Source: Perilla frutescens (Eukaryota > Streptophyta > Magnoliopsida > Lamiales > Lamiaceae). From it: DNA of 64,000 nt. Position numbers and translations under genes: made by a program. Below are positions 1 to 10,455 of the stretch, in pieces (position 1 is the stretch's first letter; every line of letters begins with the position of its first letter). The notes beneath the pieces are model-generated. The model searched no databases. It saw only the letters and a program-made list of their open reading frames with translations, and was not told where the DNA came from. The stretch lies in contig BRKX01000007.1 in assembly GCA_026008535.1 (NCBI GenBank), positions 52,875,001 to 52,939,000 of the forward strand. The letters run 5' to 3'.

Positions 1-735
1 GAAAAAGTTGAGTAGCATGATCACTCCCACTAGCAAAGCCAAACGCGTTGAAGTTAACCTACGATGTGTGAATGCTTTTTCAGGCAGAGGGAATGTAGAA
101 AAAATGTTGTGACACTGTGCTTTACATGCAATTATTGCGTGTCAAGAGACAAGAGAAGATGATGATAGAAATTAATTAATCAATCTTGAAGAATCTACAC
201 AGATCAGTGCAGATTATTTAAATTCTCTTTTAAACCAAAGCTGACATGTATAACCAGCACTACAAGATGATCAGATGTCTTGTTTCAATAATACACCATT
301 ATGCACTAGTGTGTGTGTGTGTATTGTTTTTTCAAGATTAAATAGGAAAGAATAATTTGGAAATTAATGGTCCCCAATGAGAGAGAGATTGAGATTATAT
401 TTTCTTGATTTTTTATGCAGCGGAGGCTTGTCGATGAATCGATAGACATGTACCCCAAATTGTAGACGTCTATATATCTAATTAAGGGAACATTTAAAAT
501 AGCTAATTAACTTAACAGAAATGACAGTTTAATTAGAAACTACATGTCGTGTATACTGAATATATACTACTGTAATTAGTAGTTAGTGCTATGTTTGGTG
601 GTAGATGCAGAAAAAAAAAGTAGTTGAATTAGTTAATGTGAAAATGAATTTTTACGAATTTTCGAATTTCAATTCCTTGTAAATCATATAATTTTTGTAC
701 GATGTGCTTTGTTAGAGAAATTAAGTGTCACAAAC
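1..735 (-). other. Intron 2 of the BELL gene (partial)
   Basis: On the minus strand a GT donor begins at 735, directly after the codons for LDE in the BELL motif. No continuation of the BELL domain or homeodomain is found between 1 and 735, so the intron is at least 735 bp and the next exon lies outside the window. The stretch is AT-rich, with a short GT-dinucleotide run near 309-323, and I see no other gene in it. Confidence 0.7.
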
Positions 736-1380
736 CTCATCCAGCATAGACAGTAACTTGATTTTTCTCCTCTGGTAGTCGGCCCTCTCGACATGCGACA
801 TGGGAGGAAGATGATTTCTCGAGGACGGCGGAGCAGTTCCATCACCATCACCACCAACCTCGCTGCCGCCGATTGAACTATTAGGGTTTCTATCGCGATT
901 CTTCAACTGCCCTTTTCCAACACAGCATAATTCCTCCAACAATTCTTGTGCAGCCTTCAAGTATCTCGAATTCCTAAAGGCGTTCGCTCTATTCGAAGAT
1001 TCCACAAGCCCATAATGATCTAAGATTCTTGCAGAATGTAAAATCTGCTGCTCAACAACACCTTGATTTTGGTAGAATAATTCCCCATGTCCAATACATA
1101 CTTTATCCAATTTTACAGAATCTGAGCTTTTCAAAGAGGAAGACAGTGACAGAGAGAGAGCTTGAGCTTCTAGAATTGTTCCACTTCTTCCCAATTCATA
1201 GTCTCTGCCGCCGCTTCTAGGGATCCAGGCCAACTGAGATGGTGGCTCCGCTGTCGGAATCAGTAAATGAAACCCTTGTAGATGAGTGTCTGAGGAGTTG
1301 GGAAGTAATTTTTGAAAGTATGAATTTGTGCTAGAAGACGAATCATCAGAAGCTCTAATGTCAGGATTCATGAATGGTAG
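736..1380 (-). CDS. BEL1-like homeodomain (BELL/TALE) transcription factor, exon 2
   Basis: This exon encodes residues 93-307 of a plant BELL-class TALE homeodomain protein, a nuclear DNA-binding regulator that in this family works as a heterodimer with KNOX proteins. In order it has a low-complexity Ser-rich start, a ZIBEL-like stretch ALSLSLSSSL near residue 165-175, the SKY box (NSRYLKAAQELLEEL, near 229-243), a Gly/Asp-rich linker, and the start of the BELL box (PPMSHVERADYQRRKIKLL, near 284-302). It is bounded by an acceptor (TTTTTCATGCAG, AG at 1381-1382) and a GT donor at 735; both junctions are phase 0, so it reads straight on from exon 1. The apparent stop at 721 is intronic. The homeobox lies in exons beyond the window edge. 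Family assignment is firm. The subgroup (PNY/PNF, ATH1, BLH) is not settled. Confidence 0.9.
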
Positions 1381-1471
1381 CTGCATGAAAAATTCAAGAA
1401 TTCAGAATGTACTACTGTTGTACTACATAAGATCTCATCTCTAATTTATTTCCCATAGGCATAAATCTCAC

Positions 1472-1747
1472 CTCATTTACTGATGCTACTGGCAGTTCGT
1501 AACTTGATTGGATCTGATCATCCAAGAAATCGGTGCCTCCTTTTCGCGACAGCGGCAGGTTCATAATCTCGGCTGTGAGCACCCCCCTGGCGTCGTATGC
1601 CGGGGGCTGCGCGGGCTGCGAGGGCAATAGAGCTTCGAACTCAAAACCTTGCACTCTTAACATCCAATCCTCTTTCTGTTTTCCTGTCACTGATCTTTCG
1701 TTTGCATATGAGATGCTTCCGATGCGTTGATGAAAGCTTTCGGACAT
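1472..1747 (-). CDS. BEL1-like homeodomain transcription factor, exon 1 (start codon)
   Basis: First coding exon of the BELL gene: 92 codons from the ATG at 1747-1745 to a GTGAG donor starting at 1471. It encodes MSESFHQRIGS and then a poorly conserved N-terminal region that I cannot place in a named domain, as expected for BELL proteins, whose conserved parts start at the SKY box. The exon is an exact multiple of three and joins exon 2 in phase 0 across a 91-bp intron (1381-1471). This start was chosen because it is the first ATG in the frame and is preceded on the minus strand by an acceptor-like CTTGTAG about 10 nt upstream, which suggests a spliced leader. Codon use and the frame are intact, so this is probably a live gene cut by the window edge. 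Confidence 0.8.
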
Positions 1748-2200
1748 GAATCTCTACAAGTAACACGAAAATTAAGGTAGGTAATTAAGATTTTAAAGAG
1801 CCTTGATTTTGGGCGTTGTCTGTTCCTCTCTCTCTCTCTCCTGATAACTTCTGCATACAAGGTTAATACCAAAAAGCATAGTATTAAACAAGTCCACAAA
1901 CAAAAATATAAATCAATGTTTTTTACATAAATAATTTTTCATTCGAGAAACATCGCTTTCTTCTTAAGGAAAGATCAAGTCTGCCTGTTCATGTTTGTGC
2001 TTGAAATCAGCTTGCTCATGGAATCTTACAACAGTTTTCGATCAGACAAGAAAAAAAGCAGTGTGAGAGAAGAGATAATGAAAGGAGCTAGAGGATAGAG
2101 AAAAAAAGGGGTCACCCTCTTGCTCTCTTCACTACCTCACTTCACTTTCAAAGAACTTTCTATAAAATATACATAAATGTATATATCATCTGATCATTAG
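1748..2200 (-). promoter_or_regulatory. Leader and probable promoter of the BELL gene
   Basis: Upstream of the start codon on the minus strand there is a GA-dinucleotide run (1826-1841, seen as CT on the plus strand), common in plant 5' leaders, and an AT-rich TATATA-type stretch near 2162-2190. A splice-acceptor-like CTTGTAG just before the ATG hints at a leader intron. A 70-codon minus-strand ORF starting at 1899 overlaps the main start; it would be an upstream ORF if the leader is unspliced. The transcription start cannot be fixed from sequence alone. Confidence 0.35.
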
Positions 2201-2830
2201 TAAGCTAGCTTTTCAAATATTTATTTAGTTAAACAGAAAGTTGAGGGTAGTGAAAGTAGCGTAAGCTAGTTTATAGTCTCATTATAGCTAGATTGTATAA
2301 TTTTTAGTGAATGGTCATTAATGAATATTAATGTGCGCGAAAATTTATGGGCTTCAAGGTCTTGATAATGTGGTAGCGTTACATTTGTTGCGTGTACGCA
2401 CATCATTCAAATTTTAAAGGGTTAATAGTTTCTATTATCACAACATAATTTTGAAGGTTTGTGGGTTTTCACACAATATTTTAATTTCTCCAAATATGTT
2501 AAAACTTTTTCAAGGTTTTTAGTTTTTCCACACAAAATTTTAGTTGGGTGTTTTTAAACACACCATCAATTTTACATTATACATCATTATTAAAATTAAT
2601 TTAAAAATAATTAATAGATAAAATACTTAAATACCAGTTAAAATGCTTTTAAAAAAAAAAAAACTCCCCTACGAAGGTACAAATCGTTGCAAACTTCATC
2701 ATGCATTCTCTCTGCCAAGATGGATGACGGCGCCTGCTCATAGTTTGGTTGTTGCTGGTGATGTGGTAACTTCTCCGATTAGTTCAGAAAAAAATTATTG
2801 CACCATAGGGAGTGGGTTGATTTTGAAACT
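2201..2830. other. Intergenic AT-rich DNA, nothing recognised
   Basis: AT-rich sequence between the BELL promoter and the first retroelement remnant. It contains a run of 12-13 A near 2649-2661 and no ORF that resembles a protein family. It may include old element debris, but I see no terminal repeats or target duplications. Confidence 0.4.
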
Positions 2831-4160
2831 ATAAAATATGTTTGAAAAATTCAATTCTAAAAGACAAATTCACAATAAAATTTTCATAATAATATAAATC
2901 ATTTTCTCGAATTATAAAAATTCAGACAACACTTCATTTATAATATTAATAAATTTCATGCTCATAGACATTACCATTCAACAACCAACCACACAAGATA
3001 AAACTTTTCAACTAACCTGTCATTTTAAAATCAAACCTTTCGAACAACCAATTAAAAACATGTTCAATCTTGACTAGTCAAAAATCCATTATTCAACATT
3101 CAAAATATGCTAGCAAGGCCACGATGAATACACGCGTCCGTAAAGTATTTTAAATAATCCATAAACATACAGCGGAAACATGAATTGAATAATCATATTT
3201 GTTGACCACAACTAAACAGAGTCAATATTTCAAAAACAAAAATATTATCAACCATACAAGATGTCCCCATTAGTCTATGTCCGCCACCTGCCGTCATCAA
3301 TTACCTGAAAATATTTTTAAATAGTGGGGCTGAGTGTAAGAAAGCACTCTGTGGGAATACTCAAACATTCATCCAATAATTTGCAATAATAATATCCATA
3401 AATTAATATTTGACATTTCATAATTCATACGCTCAATATACATAGTGGAGTTCGACGTTAATGTGATCACATATCATATCTTATTCATACATAAACATGT
3501 TCATGAGTAATTACACTGAAGTGCCATATTCAGATCCTCATATGAGTCATATCAAATCCACATTGAGCAATATAAGTATAATTCATTTTTTTATAGTCGA
3601 CAAAAGTTTAAATATATTTTCTGATGCGATCCTCCCATGAGTATCAGGTTACAACGATGGATTTGGATGAAAGATCCCGAGCCCTAAATTCACAAATTTG
3701 GATGAAAGATCCCGAGCCCTAAATTCACAAAGATGAAGAACCACGATGATGAATGACGCGACCCGATGATGATTGGACACACGAACTCGAAATTGGCGTT
3801 GACGCCACAAACAAATATGAATCGCCTATTTGATAAGTCGGGATAATCTCACGGCGTGTGTGTGAAATAGAGAGAATTCTCCAGAGAGAAATAAACTCAC
3901 AAATAAATTTCAATAATAATCATAATGTGTTTTGAAATAAAGTAATACAACCCTTATATAGATGTGGTAAAAAATAAATAACCCTAAAATAATATCCCTG
4001 AAAGAAATAGGAAATAAAACATAAAAATTTGAAAGTCCGGAACACACCATTCAGGGGCGCGACACGGGTCACTCGCATCCCGGGTCACGCTGATACTCGC
4101 ACCCAGACCAAAGCACAACACGTCGCAGCTCAGAGCAGTCTACTCGCGTCCCATATCGTG
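2830..4160 (-). mobile_element. Degenerate Ty3/gypsy LTR-like remnant
   Basis: Read on the minus strand this has the layout of the chromovirus-type LTRs elsewhere in the window: a GC-rich block (about 4040-4160), a TATATAAGG-type promoter near 3955, and further along CCCACAGAGTGC with a short inverted repeat (arms near 3331-3349) followed by TTTTCAGG. The same hairpin-plus-CAG arrangement lies near the end of the 31316-34504 LTR. The integrase tail just upstream on the same strand (4201-4680) fits the 3' end of one Ty3 element. Ends and target duplication were not found, so both boundaries are approximate. Confidence 0.5.
3661..3730. repeat. 35-bp direct tandem duplication
   Basis: Two back-to-back perfect copies of a 35-bp unit (3661-3695 and 3696-3730) that begins ATTTGGATGAAAG and ends ATTCACAA. 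It lies inside the LTR remnant and looks like a recent local slippage duplication. Confidence 0.9.
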
Positions 4161-4231
4161 CTGATACTCGCACCCAACCCAAAGCTCAACATGTCGCAGC
4201 TCAGAGCGGTGCGTTCGTGCCTTCATTCACA
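4090..4231. repeat. 71-bp degenerate tandem repeat in the Ty3 remnant
   Basis: CTGATACTCGCACCCA begins at 4090 and again at 4161, and both copies go on to a GTCGCAGCTCAGAGC motif, giving a 71-bp period with some mismatches. The second copy marks the left end of the 883-bp block that is duplicated at 28408-29290. Confidence 0.7.
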
Positions 4232-4680
4232 CTGTTACTCGCGCCCAATAACACGACCGACTGCTCGCGCCCTGACTCGTGCTCCACTATGCTGCAGCTC
4301 AAGATCACCGTCTTCCACTTATGCTCGGGTTCTACTTCTTCTACGGATCTTTTGGTCGACTCTTGGCTCCAAACTTCTCGAATAAAAGCACCTAGACTCT
4401 CTTTGAACCTTTTAGCTCTTGATCTAGTGATTGGTTCTTCCGGCACCTTGATTGGATCAAGTCCTTCCTCGACTCGGGTCGTATAATTTCCCTCCTCTTG
4501 AAAAGGATTTGTCCTCAAATCCAACTCGTCACCTATATCAAACGGACTTAAGTCAGCAACATTGAAAGAAGTACTAACATTATACTCACCTGGAAGATCC
4601 AATTTGTAGGCATTAGAATTTAGGCGCTCCACCACTTGAAATGGACCATCCCCTCTAGGTAGTGACGCACGGTCATTTTG
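4201..4680 (-). pseudogene. Ty3/gypsy integrase C-terminal tail (fragment)
   Basis: The minus-strand reading frame encodes the end of a gypsy polyprotein: SLPRGDGPFQVVERL, then NAYKLDLPGEYNVSTSFNV and ADLSPF, which is the conserved C-terminal block of plant Ty3/gypsy integrases. After it come a DLRTNPFQEEG linker and an ITRSRAKRFKESL tail. The upstream catalytic integrase, RT and protease are absent; the frame breaks at about 4690. No chromodomain is visible. It is a fragment, not a gene. The same fragment recurs at 28409-28930 because the surrounding block was copied. Confidence 0.85.
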
Positions 4681-5043
4681 CGGTTAGAATAAATCTCAAG
4701 AGAGACTTATCCTTATGCCCACTACAAGGCGTAGCTAGCAACGAGAGTAAGGATCTATCCCATGAGGAGCTGCAAATCCTATCTTCGAATGTCACCAATT
4801 CCAAAGTTTTGAGGGTTTTTGTGGTCTCCGTACTTTATATTAAAAGACTGTAAACTAAAATAACAAAATAAACAAAAGACAAGTAAAATATTAATAGTAG
4901 AGTATTACGGATTAGAACTCAGATTCGAACTTAACAAATACTTGACCAATCATGGGCACGTTGATTACTTATGCAAATCTAATTGTCTGGTTAAAGATAC
5001 CGGATCTCTCTCAACGTACCCAATCTATCCTTTCAGTATAGAC
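4681..5043. other. Old flanking DNA ending in the copia-A target site
   Basis: No coding function recognised. It joins the Ty3 integrase tail to the insertion point of copia-A. The last five bases, TAGAC (5039-5043), are the target-site duplication; the other copy is at 30712-30716. The whole block 4161-5043 has an equal-length copy at 28408-29290. Confidence 0.7.
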
Positions 5044-6465
5044 TATTGGGGTTTTTTCGAATTGAACCACCGCAAGATCTAATTGGATGTTCATTAATCC
5101 TAATATCACGTAGATCATAAATTGATGTGTCTCATATGTTTTAATTAACCGAGTTTAATTAACATGCAAATCCGGTTTTCAATTCTACTAAAGCGGAAAC
5201 ATAGAATACCGAAAAACGACTTACAAATTAAACGACGGGTTGAGGACAAGATTAAAGGTCTAATCTTGCTGTTGTATGAATGATAATAGGCGCCCCTTGA
5301 TGCTATTCCAATCCTTGATCTTCTTTTGTATTCCCGGACTGAATCTAGTTTCAGGGTGAGCTGAAATCTACTAGATTAGTATGAAATATGTGGAGATAAA
5401 GAGAACACAAGATGAGCTGATCTATCACCCCAAAATTTCGTCCCCCACCTCCTTATTTATAAGGGGGTGGGTGAAATTTCAGTGTCCCAACCCTATTGGG
5501 TTTGGGCCTCTATCCCTTTTTCTATCTCCAGTCCATTAAAGTCATATTGGGCTACAACAGGGATCTAGAAGAATATTAAATTGGCCTGCTAATTTATTTA
5601 ATTTCCAATATCCAATAAACTTAGGATATTATTAAATAAATTAAGTATTATTTTTATTCCACTAAAGAAATAATACTGACCTACCAATTTAATACATATT
5701 TCTGAATATGCTTTCTCCTTTAGTCCAGCCATTCCCCGTGTTTAAGATATAATGCCCATTAATTAATTATGTAAGCTTCTGACAGCTATAATTAATTAAT
5801 ATCTTATCCTTTAGTAGTACCACACAAGATTTACTCATGCACATAATAAATTCCACCTGCAGGGTTTCAGTATGAACTTGCATTTTCTCAAGGGGACACT
5901 ATCAACCTGGCGCACCAGGACACGGTGCCCTAACATATTGCACGACCCATCATAAGTGTAAATGTCACAACCCAAGATATCGAGATTATTGATCCTATGA
6001 AAGAATCTCACCCTTTGATAAATCAAAGCTGCAAACACTACACGTATATGTCCGCCAACATATAGGGGTTAAGAACCCGAACTCTGTGGATTCTTATTCT
6101 CTCATTTAAGGTAAGAATAGAGAATAGAATCCTAAGTTGATCCTTCTCAATACACTCGTCCGTGTATTAGAATAATCAGTTAGTCAAGATAAACTAACTA
6201 TCAAATTATTCTACAGCGTACCGACAGCGGGTTCAGTGCCATCTAGACCATGAGCCTTTTAATACATTATAAGGAACCGATGATATGATCTAACCGTGTG
6301 TTTACCCACACCATGTCATCTACAATGTAAGTATAGTGAACATTAAATGTAAATATAACAATTTAAATGCAAACAGTGACTGCAATTGTATTCATTCTAT
6401 ATCATCATAAAACCATCATCAATAATGTATACAAAAGACAGATCTTCTAGTATACAAAACCAACA
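5044..6465 (-). repeat. 3' LTR of copia-A
   Basis: 1422 bp, on the element strand beginning TGTTGGTTTTG (at 6465) and ending CCCCAATA (at 5044). The terminal CA expected for an LTR has become TA, a C-to-T change. A TATA-type promoter lies in a GC-rich palindrome at 5442-5471. TAGAC follows at 5039-5043. The polypurine tract lies at 6466-6478. Confidence 0.9.
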
Positions 6466-6478
6466 ATCTCCCACTTAT
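6466..6478 (-). promoter_or_regulatory. Polypurine tract of copia-A
   Basis: On the element strand AAGTGGGAGAT directly precedes the 3' LTR start TGTTGG; the same sequence stands before the 3' LTR of copia-B. This is the expected plus-strand priming site. Confidence 0.8.
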
Positions 6479-6540
6479 ACTTGAAGCATGTCTTCCAAAT
6501 ATAAAACAAACTGGATAACTCTCCAACTCTAACTAAAATC

Positions 6541-8420
6541 TCAAACGGCAACTTTGGGTCTGCATCTCACTCCCATTTTCTCCACGTGACCATAGAAGGT
6601 CTTAGCTGGAAAGCTCTTCATGAATGGATTAGCTAAATTGTCCTCCGATGCAATCTTGACCACTGCCACATCTCCTCTCTTAACGATTTCTCGTATAAGA
6701 TGGTACTTTCTCTCTATGTGTTTACTTGCCTTATGGGCTCTGGGTTCCTTCGAATTTGCCACTGCACCCAAGTTATCACAATATACCGTGATACTCTTAG
6801 GCAAATCAGGTACCACGCTCAAGTCCAACAAGAAGCTCTTGAGCCAGACGACCTCTTTTGTAGCCTCAAAAGCAGCTACATATTCAGCCTTCATGGTGGA
6901 ATCCACAATGCATTTCTGCTTTATGCTCCTCCATGCAATGGCTCCGCCTCCCAAGGTAAACACATAGCCTGAGGTAGATTTACTTAGATCTTTATCGGAT
7001 TGAAAATTTGAGTCCGTGTAACCCAAATGCACTAGACTATCAGAGTGGTATACCAGCATATAATCTCGAGTCCTTTTCAGGTACTTGAGTATATTCTTAG
7101 CCGCAGTCCAGTGACCTTGTCCAGGGTTAGACTAATATCTGCTTACCATACCGACTACATAGCATATATCAGGTCTAGTGCATAGCATAGTATACATAAG
7201 ACTTCCCATAACCGTAGCATATGGAACGCCCTTCATCTCATCTATCTCAGTCTTTGTGTGGGGACACATATCCTTGGATAGATGAATTCCATGCCTGAAA
7301 GGTATAAAACTTTTCTTGGAATCCTGCATGTTAAACTTAGCTAGCACTGTGTCGATATATGTCGTCTGGGATAAGCACAACACCTTTTTCTGGCGATCTC
7401 AAATTATCTTGATGCTAAGGAAGTGTCCGACTTCTCTTAGATCTTTCATATCAAACTGCTTTGACAACCATACCCTTATGTTAGATAATACTTTCTTACT
7501 GTTTCCAATAAGTAAGATATCATCAACATATAGCACGAGGAAAGCCACCACATTTCCATCACTCTTCTTGTACACACAGCTCTCATCCGGACATTGCACG
7601 AATCCATATGACTGGATAACCTCATCAAACCGGATGTTCCAAGACCTTGACGCCTGCTTGAGTCCATAAATGGATCTCTTAAGCTTGCACACTATGTGCT
7701 CTTGACCTTTAGCAATGAAACCCTCTGATTGCTTCATGTGGATGTTTTCCTCAAGACTTCCATTCAGGAAAGCTTTCTTGACATCCATCTGCCAAATCTC
7801 ATAATCCAAATGAGCGGCAATAGACAAGAGAATCCGAATTGACTTAAGCATGGCTACCGGTGAAAAGGTTTCCTCATAATCGATCCTTTCTTTCTGAGTG
7901 TATCCTTTCGCCACCAATCTTGCCTTGAAGGTTTCAACCTTCCCGTCAGCTCCTCTTTTGCATTTGTAAACCCACTTACACCCAATGGGTTTTATCCCAT
8001 CTTGTGGTTCTACAAGCTCCCAGACTTGATTGTGATCCATAGATCCAATCTCAGACTCCATTGTAATTTTCCAAGAATCTGCATCTTTATCTTGGATCGC
8101 TTCATCGTAGGTCCTGGGATCCAATTCATTTAGTCCTTCAGGGAAATCTGAAGATTCACCCAAACCAATGAATATGTCAGGTTGGCGTACAACCCTCCCA
8201 CTGCGACGAGGTAGTTCTTGTACTTCTGTGACATGTTGTGCAGTAAATTGTGTTTCCTCTTCTTGTACTGTTGGTGTCAGATTTAAATTTTCCCCTCTAA
8301 GTTCCTCGAGTACTATCTCACTTCTTGGCTTGTGATTTATTACATAGTCTTCCTCTAAGAATCGAGTATTGGTACTTACAATGATCTTCTGATCTTTAGG
8401 ACTATAAAATAAACCACTTT
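6541..8420 (-). pseudogene. copia-A reverse transcriptase - RNase H
   Basis: One continuous minus-strand frame encodes the RT (GCKWVYKCKRGADG, WQMDVKKAFLNGSLEE, active-site LVLYVDDILLIGN) and then the RNase H (LGYTDSNFQSDKDLSKS, STMKAEYVAAFEATKE) of a copia polyprotein. The YVDD motif is intact. Two nonsense codons interrupt it, a TGA at 7399-7401 and a TAG at 7132-7134; copia-B has Arg and Gln codons there, so each is explained by a C-to-T change from CGA or CAG. A one-base deletion near 8420, where copia-B has an extra G, separates it from the integrase frame. It ends at 6541, before the polypurine tract. Confidence 0.9.
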
Positions 8421-9626
8421 CATTCCTTTGGGATATCCAACAAACAGTCTAACATCCGTACGTGGTGCCAGCTTATCAGCTTCCTTATCCAGCACATGTG
8501 CTGGACTACCCCAAATCCGAAAATGTCCAAGACTGGGCTTTTGTCCAGTCCAAAGTTCTGTAGGTGTAGATGGGACTGATTTTGATGGAACCACATTAAG
8601 AATATAGGCTGCCGTTTCCAGGGCATATCCCTAGAAAGAAATATGTAGATCTGAATAGCTCATCATCGATCTAACCATCTTTAACAATGTTCTGTTTCTT
8701 CTCTCCGCCACGCCATTCTGCTGTGGCGTTCCAGGCGCAGTCAACTGAGATGTAATCCCATTCTCTGCTAAGTAGTCCCTAAATTCATTCGAGAGCTACT
8801 CACTACCATGATCAGACTGTAGTGATTTAATACTTTTACCTGTACGTTTTTCCACTTCCGCTCTGAATTCTTTGAAAGTCTCAAAGGATTCTGACTTGCA
8901 GCGTAACAGGTATATGTATCCATACCTTGAGTAATCATCAATGAACGTGATGAAATACTCGTACCCTCATCGACCCTGAACTGACATAGGGCCACATAAG
9001 TCAGAGTGAATCAAATCTAGTACCTCTTCAGATCTATTTCTTTTATCCTTAAAGGGTCACTTGGTCATTTTACCTTCCAAACAGGATTCACACAAAGGGA
9101 ACAATTCTAGGACCAATGAAGATAAGGGCCCATCGTTTACTAGTCTTTGTATCCATTTAAGGTTAATATGGCCGAGCCTAAGATGCCAAAGATAGGTTTG
9201 ATTCATTTCTGAGGGTTCTTTTCGTTTGTTAGGATTTATGACCGATGTATTCAGTAAATGCATTTGTGTAGTGTTTTGCATAGGATCAAGTAAATAAAGA
9301 TGCCCATCCAATGTGCCAGAACAGATAAAATGTTTATCACTAAAGATAACAACCTTGTTATCAAAAGAAACAGAATATCCATCCATAAAAAGTTTAGAAA
9401 CTGAAATCAAGTTTCGCCTAAAACCAGACACATAAAGACAATCCTTTAAAACTAAAATCCTATCATTACTAAAAGATAAGGTTACGTCTCCCACTGCAAC
9501 TGCTGCCACTTTCGTAGCATTGCCCATGTAGACTGAAATCTCTCCATCACTCAGATGTCTTTTTACCAGGAACACCTGTAAAGACATGCAAACATGATCA
9601 GTAGCTCCAGTATCTACTACCCATGA
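8421..9626 (-). pseudogene. copia-A protease and integrase (unit 1)
   Basis: On the minus strand this holds the aspartic protease motif VDTGATDHVC (near 9605), an ISVSKLFMDGYSVSFDN stretch, the integrase zinc finger (HLRLGHINLKW, CESCLEGKMTK), and the catalytic core with the shape of copia-B but in broken frames. A TGA at 9057-9059 follows GKMTK where the tandem copies have CGA. A TAG between gag and protease (near 9628) is shared by all four units. The part up to about 9006 belongs to the tandem unit; the rest of the integrase (8421-9005) exists only here. Confidence 0.85.
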
Positions 9627-10385
9627 CTAAGTAGAACAAGTAGCTAAACATGTTTCAACGATAAGAGATTGAGACGTACCCTTTTTCTTCTTCTTGTTAG
9701 GACAATCCGCCTTCCAGTGACCTGGTTGGCTGAACTTGAAACACTTTGTCTTTGACTTAAATTCCTCAGGAGGAATCTTAGTCTTGGACTTCTTCACCTT
9801 AGGCGCCCCCTCTGCAGCTCTCTTGGGTGCGTTCCTCTTCTTCCTTTTAGTATCGAAAGAAGACGCCCTATTTTCAGCTAGGTGTGTCTCCGGATTTCCT
9901 TTTTGAAGTAACTCAGCCGCCTGAAGATCCATTAGTAGTTCATTCAGGCCGACAACCCTTTTAATCATGTTAAAGTTCAGCCTGAACTGCTCAAACCTCG
10001 GGGACAAGCTATGAAAAACAATGTCGATTTGGGAATCGCCATCCAGCTCTCCACCTAAAGTCTCAATCTCAGCCAGATACCCCATCATCGTGAGAACGTG
10101 ATGTTGCAATATATTCGACATGGATGCCAGAATGTAACAGCGCGCTATCTCATTAGACCTAACCCACTTATCATATGCAACTTTTTGGGCTTCGTCAGAA
10201 CCTTCATCTGGCTTCTCAGGACATACCTCTTCAAGTACGTATTTATGTCTTTCCGCAATGAGAAGAACAAGATTAAGGTTTCGAATCCAATCATTGTAAT
10301 TTTGACCGATTAACTTATTTTCTTTGAGAATAGTGGACAGATTGGAGAGTGCCATGATGATACAGAATAACTGAAAAGTAAACAT
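9627..10385 (-). pseudogene. copia-A gag, unit 1 (with in-frame deletion)
   Basis: Copia gag starting MFTFQLFCIIMALSNLS, with the conserved YNDWIRNLNLVL segment of plant copia gag and a C-terminal Lys-rich region with a zinc knuckle. The knuckle reads CFKFSQPGHWKADC: the second Cys of the CCHC motif is Phe, as in all four units. Compared with the other units, 141 bp (47 codons) are missing after SNILQH, between two TGAT sites, removing the MKTAYDIMYNLRQL region. The frame stays open over the deletion and ends at a TAG before the protease. Confidence 0.85.
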
Positions 10386-10450
10386 GCAATACAGTCACAA
10401 ACTTTAGGATACTCACATATAATCGTATACCTCAAAAAATTATATGTAAT

Positions 10451-10455
10451 CCATC
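10451..10455. repeat. Target-site duplication of copia-B (left)
   Basis: CCATC, repeated at 19848-19852. The three other copia-A units carry the empty site, a single CCATC between TATGTAAT and GATATTTT (for example near 21940), which confirms the insertion point. Confidence 0.95.

Noticed and set aside
1029..1220. Plus-strand ORF opposite the BELL exon
   Set aside because: It is the shadow of a well-supported exon with SKY and BELL motifs on the minus strand.
4161..6465. A 2.3-kb composite LTR containing a captured Ty3 integrase tail, with its partner at 28408-30711
   Set aside because: Both blocks are equal in length, so this looked attractive. The duplication TAGAC sits at 5039-5043 and 30712-30716, so the LTR ends at 5044 and the integrase tail is flanking DNA that was copied.
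9588..9640. Programmed read-through at the TAG between gag and protease in all copia-A units
   Set aside because: copia-B has CAG at this site and a continuous frame, so a nonsense mutation before amplification is simpler.
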